Of a stretch of 64,000 nucleotides of DNA, positions 59,667 to 64,000 are shown piece by piece. The notes below the pieces were generated by a model. The model worked only from the letters and a program-made list of their open reading frames with translations. It ran no database searches and was not told the DNA's origin. The position numbers were made by a program, and so were the translations under genes. This DNA comes from Oscillospiraceae bacterium (GTDB lineage: Bacteria > Bacillota > Clostridia > Monoglobales > Monoglobaceae): contig SVKC01000001.1 of NCBI GenBank assembly GCA_015068655.1, positions 1 through 64,000 on the forward strand. Reading direction: 5' to 3'. The number at the start of each line of letters is the position of its first letter. Position 1 is the stretch's first letter.

Positions 59667-61055
59667 TCCTACGCAAAACCGTTCAAAAACACGGTCTATT
59701 ATTTCATCCTGAACCGTTTGTCCCGTAACCTCACCTAATGCCGCAATAACCTCTTCAAGGTCAACATAGAGCATATCGGCAGGCATACCGCTTCGGAGAC
59801 TTCCGAGCATACCATCCGCCACAGCCTTCGCCTTTATGAGAGCATTCTTCTGGCGGTCATTGGAGATGAATACATCATCGGAACTTATTCCACCGCTCAG
59901 GAACATTCTCATTATCTTTTCTTCAAGATTGTCAATTCCCGAAATCTCGCCATTTTCAGGGGTTGCGGTAAGAACAATCGACTGTTCATCAATATGGAGC
60001 TTCTTTCCAAGCTCTTCCGTGCTCAAAATTGCTCCTTTGTCGGTTTTGTTCAGTATAACTATTATATTCTTATTCTGCATATAGCCGAAGATTTCCATAT
60101 CCTCGTCCGAAAGCTCCTTTGAGCTATCCAGAACAAACAAGCATAGGTCAGCATCCTCGATATTCTTTTTTGCTCTGTCGATTCCTATTTTCTCAACAGA
60201 ATTATCGCTTTCACGTATCCCTGCCGTATCCACAAGCCGAAGTGCAACACCGCTGAGATTAACGTATTCCTCAATGGTATCTCTCGTTGTTCCGGGAATA
60301 TCTGTTACAATAGCCCTTTCGGTACGACTGAGAGCGTTGAGTAAAGACGATTTGCCCACATTGGGACGTCCGGCTATAACCGTCATAATTCCGTCACGCA
60401 TAAGCTTTCCCTTGCTGAATCCGGAAAGCATAACTTCTATATCATTTGAAATTTCAGAAATTTTTTCTTCAAGCTCTTCATCCGACAAAGGTTCAATTTC
60501 GTCGGGAAAATCCGCAACGGCAGAAATATTTGCCGCAAAGGCAACCGCCTTGTTTCGGATTTCATCGACCTGAGCTGAAAGCTTTCCCGAAAGGGCCTTT
60601 GCCGCATTTGACTGTCCCAGAGAAGAATTGGAGTGAATAAGGTCAACAACAGCCTCTGCGCCAATCAAGTCCATTTTTCCGTTCACAAAAGCACGTCTAG
60701 TGAACTCGCCTGCCTCCGCCTGCCTCATTCCGCACCTGAAAAGCTCCTCCAGAACCGACTCTGCCGCAAAAAAACCGCCGTGACAGTTTATTTCCACCAC
60801 ATTTTCACCCGTGTAAGAGTTGGGTCCACGCATCACAGCAACCAAAGCTTCATCCAGTACCGAGCCGTCGGAAGCTCTCCTGATTTCCGAAAGGGTAAGC
60901 TTGTGACTTTCAAGGTTTTCAAGACTCTTTCCGTTTTTCGGAAACGCAACTGCAGAGGCAATTGCTTCTGCTTCAGTACCGCTTATTCTTATTATTGCAA
61001 TACCTCCAACACCTATTGGTGTGGCAATTGCGCCGATTGTATCAAATTCCTTCAT
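59661..61055 (-). CDS. mnmE: tRNA uridine-5-carboxymethylaminomethyl modification GTPase
   Basis: A 464-residue protein that, with MnmG, adds the carboxymethylaminomethyl group to wobble U34. The N-terminal folate-binding domain begins DTIGAIATPIGVGGIAIIRI, and LSEIRRASDGSVLDE and NCHGGFFA follow. The inserted GTPase domain has GRPNVGKSSLLNAL, DIPGTTRDTIEE, DTAGIR and NKTD. The C-terminal catalytic motif is CVGK. Located 38 bases after dnaA on the same strand. In related genomes mnmE usually lies near jag/yidC, so the position here is shifted. Confidence 0.96.
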   Translation of the reverse strand: MKEFDTIGAIATPIGVGGIAIIRISGTEAEAIASAVAFPKNGKSLENLESHKLTLSEIRRASDGSVLDEALVAVMRGPNSYTGENVVEINCHGGFFAAESVLEELFRCGMRQAEAGEFTRRAFVNGKMDLIGAEAVVDLIHSNSSLGQSNAAKALSGKLSAQVDEIRNKAVAFAANISAVADFPDEIEPLSDEELEEKISEISNDIEVMLSGFSKGKLMRDGIMTVIAGRPNVGKSSLLNALSRTERAIVTDIPGTTRDTIEEYVNLSGVALRLVDTAGIRESDNSVEKIGIDRAKKNIEDADLCLFVLDSSKELSDEDMEIFGYMQNKNIIVILNKTDKGAILSTEELGKKLHIDEQSIVLTATPENGEISGIDNLEEKIMRMFLSGGISSDDVFISNDRQKNALIKAKAVADGMLGSLRSGMPADMLYVDLEEVIAALGEVTGQTVQDEIIDRVFERFCVGK

Positions 61056-61093
61056 TTTTCTTCTCTTCTATTATATAATTTATTTGGGCATTA

Positions 61094-62419
61094 TCAACCC
61101 TTCTTTATATTGGAGATAATCTCCCTCACAGCCTTTGCAACTTCCGCATCTGTATCAATGTCTGATGAAATTTTTCTGACATTGTGAAGAACCGTTGTGT
61201 GGTCACGTCCTCCAAATGCCTCACCGATTTTGGGAAACGATGGGTCATCAAGAATCTCTCTGCATATGTACATAGCAATCTGTCTTGGAAGGGCAATATC
61301 TGCACTGCGCTTTTTGGAAACAAGAGAGCCTTTTGAGAGACTATAATATCTTTCAACCTCATCAATAACAAGCTTTGTTGTTATTGCACGTCTGGGTTGA
61401 ACCGAAAGAATATCTCTAAGTGCTTCTGTTGCAAGGTCCATAGAAATTTCGTTTGTACGCTTTATACCGGCATAAACCAGTATACGCTTTACCGCCCCCT
61501 CAAGGTCACGGACATTGGACTTGATGCTGTCTGCAATAAACTCAACAATCTCATCATCCACCGTCAGATATTCGCTCTGGATTTTGTTTTTGAGAATAGC
61601 CATACGTGTTTCAAAGTCAGGAGGCTGAACATCTGCAAGCAAGCCGCTGTTGAAACGTCCCACCAGTCTTTCCTCAAGCTGAGGTATTTCCGACGGAAGA
61701 CGATCCGATGTGAGAACAATCAGCTTGTCCGCTTCAAAAAGCGCATTGAAGGTATGGAAGAATTCTTCCTGAGCTCTTTCCTTTCCCGCAAAAAACTGAA
61801 CGTCATCAATAAGAAGAAGGTCAACGTGTCTATACTTGTTTCGAAAATCCTGATTGGTCTTTTTTTGAATGGCATTAACAAGCTCATAGGTAAACTTTTC
61901 ACTTGTAGTATAAAGCACCTTTTTCGTCGGATAGTTCTCGATAAAGTAGTTGCCTATCGCCTGCATAAGATGTGTTTTTCCAAGTCCGCTGCCACCATAG
62001 AGGAACAGAGGATTTGAATTTTTCGCAGCATCAGCAGGTCTTTCCGCCAGAGCAAGTGATGCAACATAAGCGATGTCATTGTTGTTGCCCACAACGAAAG
62101 ATGAAAATGTATACTTCGGATTGAGGGTATTTTCCACAGTAATCGGGTCAACATTCTCAATCTCTCTGCTTTTTTCATCAACCACAACATCAATATCAAA
62201 CTTGTGTGACGTAACCGACTCAAGACTGCTTTCAATAAGCGAAAAATATTTGGTCATAATCATATTTTTGTTCACGGCAAAGGGTACCTTGAGTATAATC
62301 TTTGTATCGTCAATAGACACAGCCTCAATAGGTTTTATCCAAGTATCAAAGGACACCGCAGAAATCTCATCCGCAAGATCTCCCTGAACCCTTTCCCATA
62401 TTCTTTTCAATTCTTCCAC
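61094..62419 (-). CDS. dnaA: Chromosomal replication initiator protein DnaA
   Basis: A 441-residue initiator starting with GTG 62419 behind AGGAG. It shows domain I (LKRIWERVQGDLADEISAVS), a short linker, then the AAA+ domain from YTFSSFVVGNNNDIAYVASL with Walker A LYGGSGLGKTHLMQA (about 142-149) and Walker B LLLIDDVQFFAGKE. The DNA-binding domain ends in the signature FGGRDHTTVLHNVRKI. It binds DnaA boxes at the origin and melts DNA. Downstream is mnmE, not the usual dnaN. Confidence 0.97.
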   Translation of the reverse strand: MEELKRIWERVQGDLADEISAVSFDTWIKPIEAVSIDDTKIILKVPFAVNKNMIMTKYFSLIESSLESVTSHKFDIDVVVDEKSREIENVDPITVENTLNPKYTFSSFVVGNNNDIAYVASLALAERPADAAKNSNPLFLYGGSGLGKTHLMQAIGNYFIENYPTKKVLYTTSEKFTYELVNAIQKKTNQDFRNKYRHVDLLLIDDVQFFAGKERAQEEFFHTFNALFEADKLIVLTSDRLPSEIPQLEERLVGRFNSGLLADVQPPDFETRMAILKNKIQSEYLTVDDEIVEFIADSIKSNVRDLEGAVKRILVYAGIKRTNEISMDLATEALRDILSVQPRRAITTKLVIDEVERYYSLSKGSLVSKKRSADIALPRQIAMYICREILDDPSFPKIGEAFGGRDHTTVLHNVRKISSDIDTDAEVAKAVREIISNIKKG

Positions 62420-62796
62420 AACTGCTACTCCTTTTTAAAACTACTGTATATACACGGCAAAAGCCGATGTCTACCTATATAATGTAATATCCCGACTTAA
62501 TAACTCTTTTAAAGTCATACTAGAACATAATAACAGATTTTCAAATCTTTTTCAATAGCAAAAAAAGCCTTTTTTTGAGACATTTCTTTTCAAAAACTCG
62601 AAAAAACACAAAATATAGATTTCTGTGTTTATGAATTTCGCAATATCTTCGGTTTTTTGCCTTCAAAAAAATTTTTTAAAATTTTTCCGTGCCGAAACTC
62701 TTGACAAGCGAATGAACTTGTGCTACAATAAGAAGGCTGTTTTACAGATATTTATTAATTTTCAATATTTAATGATTTTGCATTGGAGGGATACAG
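62420..62796. other. dnaA-rpmH intergenic region
   Basis: 377 bases between divergent dnaA and rpmH. It is strongly AT-rich with A and T tracts (62560-62700). I find no TTATCCACA-like DnaA box on either strand; the closest site has three mismatches. The rpmH promoter lies at its right end. The origin may therefore be elsewhere, or the boxes here may be divergent. Confidence 0.6.
62701..62729 (+). promoter_or_regulatory. Strong promoter of rpmH-rnpA-yidD-yidC
   Basis: A perfect TTGACA (62701-62706) and TACAAT (62724-62729), 17 bases apart, with TG one base before the -10 box. Transcription would start near 62736, about 60 bases before rpmH. Confidence 0.85.
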
Positions 62797-62931
62797 ATGC
62801 TTAGAACATTCCAACCTAAAAAGAGACACAGAGCCAAAGAGCATGGTTTCAGAAAAAGAATGTCGACCAGCAATGGACGCAAAGTTTTAGCAAGAAGAAG
62901 ACTTAAAGGCAGAAAAAAATTGTCAGCCTAA
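62797..62931 (+). CDS. rpmH: Ribosomal protein L34
   Basis: A 44-residue, very basic protein too short for most ORF filters. The sequence starts [18 protein letters not shown] and ends [12 protein letters not shown], matching bL34 throughout. It lies behind TTGGAGGG. Ribosomal protein L34 is part of the large subunit, and its gene beside dnaA is typical of bacterial origin regions. A hairpin follows the stop. Confidence 0.98.
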   Translation: MLRTFQPKKRHRAKEHGFRKRMSTSNGRKVLARRRLKGRKKLSA

Positions 62932-62953
62932 AGACGCCTTTGTGCGTCTTTTT
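62930..62953 (+). terminator. Hairpin after rpmH, partial terminator or processing site
   Basis: AAAGACGC (62930-62937) pairs with GCGTCTTT (62944-62951) around six bases and is followed by TT. It may lower read-through from the abundant rpmH mRNA into rnpA. Confidence 0.65.
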
Positions 62954-63048
62954 GACTATTAAGGGATTTTTTCCCTGTCTTTCGCAGAAAGATGCACCGA
63001 AAAACACCGACCGGGAGAAACGCTATGAGAAAATCTATCGGAGGGGCA

Positions 63049-63378
63049 ATGAGCCTCACACTGAACAACCAGTTCAAAAAGCTCTACCAAAAGGGCGACT
63101 CTCAGGTTTATCCCTCGGTTGTGGTCTACGCAAAACGCAACGGTCAAAAAAACAACCGTTTGGGTATTACTGTTAGCAAAAAAATTGGAAAGGCGGTTAC
63201 AAGAAACCGTGCAAAGCGCAGGCTCCGTGAGGTTTACCGCACGAACTCCGCACAACTTTCCACAGGCTTTGATTTTGTTCTGGTTGCACGCGGGCGCACG
63301 GCCACCGTGCCCTTTTCAAAGCTCAATGCAGATTTTCTGCATGCGGCAGACAAGCTTGGAGTACTGAAAAATGAATAA
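63049..63378 (+). CDS. rnpA: Ribonuclease P protein component
   Basis: A 109-residue protein from ATG 63049, behind GGAGGGG; an ATG at 63025 would add eight residues and also has a possible GGGAG site. [12 protein letters not shown] at the N-terminus, [20 protein letters not shown] and the RNPA signature [13 protein letters not shown] are clear. It assists the RNase P RNA in maturing tRNA 5' ends. It overlaps yidD by eight bases. Confidence 0.95.
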   Translation: MSLTLNNQFKKLYQKGDSQVYPSVVVYAKRNGQKNNRLGITVSKKIGKAVTRNRAKRRLREVYRTNSAQLSTGFDFVLVARGRTATVPFSKLNADFLHAADKLGVLKNE

Positions 63379-63589
63379 ACTTCTGTCTTTTCTACTCACA
63401 AAACCCATCGAATTTTACAGACGTTTTATTTCACCCATCAAGCCACCGTGCTGCCGATTTTATCCTACGTGCTCGGAATATGCCTTGCTGGCAATCAGAA
63501 AACACGGACCGCTCAAAGGCTTTTTGAAAGCTCTGTGGCGGATACTGAGATGTCATCCTTTTTCAAAGGGTGGCATAGATATGCCATAG
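63371..63589 (+). CDS. yidD: Membrane protein insertion efficiency factor YidD
   Basis: A 72-residue protein. [20 protein letters not shown] and [20 protein letters not shown], then RCHPFSKGG, are family motifs. It is peripheral to the inner membrane and helps YidC-mediated insertion. Position between rnpA and yidC is the standard arrangement. ATG 63371 lies within the end of rnpA. Confidence 0.96.
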   Translation: MNKLLSFLLTKPIEFYRRFISPIKPPCCRFYPTCSEYALLAIRKHGPLKGFLKALWRILRCHPFSKGGIDMP

Positions 63590-63653
63590 CATTTGAATAC
63601 GGTATTACATTTTCCGATGTCACCAATTACTACTTACAACCGGAGGATATCAG

Positions 63654-64000
63654 ATGTTATCATACATTATGATGGGTCTGGGATGGATACTCAACCTTTT
63701 TTATGAGCTAATAGGAAACTATGGTGTTACAATTATACTTTTCACCATTTTTATCAAGCTCGCACTCTTCCCCCTGGACCTGAAGCAAAGGCGTTCAATG
63801 GCAAGAACGCAGAAAATCCAGCCTCTTTTGATGGAGGTTCAAAAAAAATATGCCAACGACAAAGAACGTTTGAATCAGGAAACAATGAAGCTGTACCAGA
63901 AATACGGAATCAATCCTATGGGCGGTTGTCTTCCAATGCTTATACAGTTTCCAATAATTATAGCCCTTTATTGGGTGGTGAGAAAGCCTATCGTTTATAT
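63654..64000 (+). CDS. yidC: Membrane protein insertase YidC/OxaA, 5' part
   Basis: Starts at ATG 63654 behind GGAGGATATCAG and runs off the window after about 115 residues. MLSYIMMGLGWILNLFYELI is followed by GVTIILFTIFIKLALFPLDL. KQRRSMARTQKIQPLLMEVQ and KYGINPMGGCLPMLIQFPII are classic YidC/Oxa1 motifs. It inserts and folds membrane proteins alone or with SecYEG. No Gram-negative-type periplasmic domain is seen, as expected for Bacillota. Confidence 0.96.
   Translation, partial: MLSYIMMGLGWILNLFYELIGNYGVTIILFTIFIKLALFPLDLKQRRSMARTQKIQPLLMEVQKKYANDKERLNQETMKLYQKYGINPMGGCLPMLIQFPIIIALYWVVRKPIVY

Noticed and set aside
62420-62796. Canonical origin of replication with DnaA boxes
   Set aside because: No TTATCCACA-type boxes could be found; only AT-rich tracts. 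Kept as an annotated gap rather than called an origin.
62940-63176. 78-codon plus-strand frame overlapping the start of rnpA
   Set aside because: Out of frame with the clear RnpA sequence and without a family match.

Overview
The window looks like the chromosome of a strictly anaerobic, glycan-degrading Gram-positive bacterium of the class Clostridia. The evidence is a complete Rnf complex, a GatCAB amidotransferase, the DnaD/DnaC-type replication pair found in Bacillota, AGGAGG-like ribosome binding sites, S-layer homology (SLH) proteins and YesN/YesM-type two-component control of a lipoprotein-dependent sugar ABC transporter. Genus cannot be read from the sequence. Most genes lie on the minus strand and read away from dnaA near 62 kb.

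Layout. (1) 1-2155: the 5' part of a sugar-binding lipoprotein gene cut by the left edge, then about 1.4 kb of gene remnants and hairpins. (2) 2156-6284: two Gfo/Idh/MocA oxidoreductases around a hydroxypyruvate-isomerase-like enzyme, with a divergent AraC regulator. (3) 6298-13228: a four-gene glycosidase operon (GH29, GH38, GH29, clan GH-A hydrolase). (4) 13283-30232: a carbohydrate ABC transporter (two permeases and a lipoprotein) followed by six large secreted proteins: two parallel beta-helix proteins, a copper-amine-oxidase-N-like protein, a protein with three nearly identical jelly-roll-like domains, and two SLH-type proteins. (5) 30338-37055: response regulator and histidine kinase, a GH94-like phosphorylase and a GH3 enzyme. 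(6) 37263-39029: a Na+/phosphate cotransporter. (7) 39268-43017, plus strand: three M42 peptidase paralogues, the third without key catalytic residues, then a tandem ACT protein and a Cys-rich acidic protein. (8) 43073-48946: a tightly packed operon of three QueG/reductive-dehalogenase-like iron-sulfur proteins, a cupin and a glycosidase-like protein, divergent from an AraC regulator. (9) 49143-52312: gatCAB. (10) 52319-52457: a palindromic intergenic repeat. (11) 52472-59523: dnaD, dnaC and rnfCDGEAB in one minus-strand run. (12) 59661-64000: mnmE and dnaA on minus; rpmH, rnpA, yidD and yidC on plus.

How the parts fit. Regions 2-5 read as one polysaccharide-use district. Surface proteins hold or trim a glycan, the ABC system imports the products under YesN/YesM control, cytoplasmic fucosidases, alpha-mannosidase, GH3 and phosphorylase finish the job, and the dehydrogenase/isomerase group handles an unusual sugar. 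The enzyme mix (two alpha-L-fucosidases and a GH38 alpha-mannosidase) suggests a fucose- and mannose-bearing glycan; this is inference. The most promising undescribed systems are the three-paralogue iron-sulfur operon (43.1-47.9 kb) and the M42 trio with a degenerate partner (39.3-42.2 kb).
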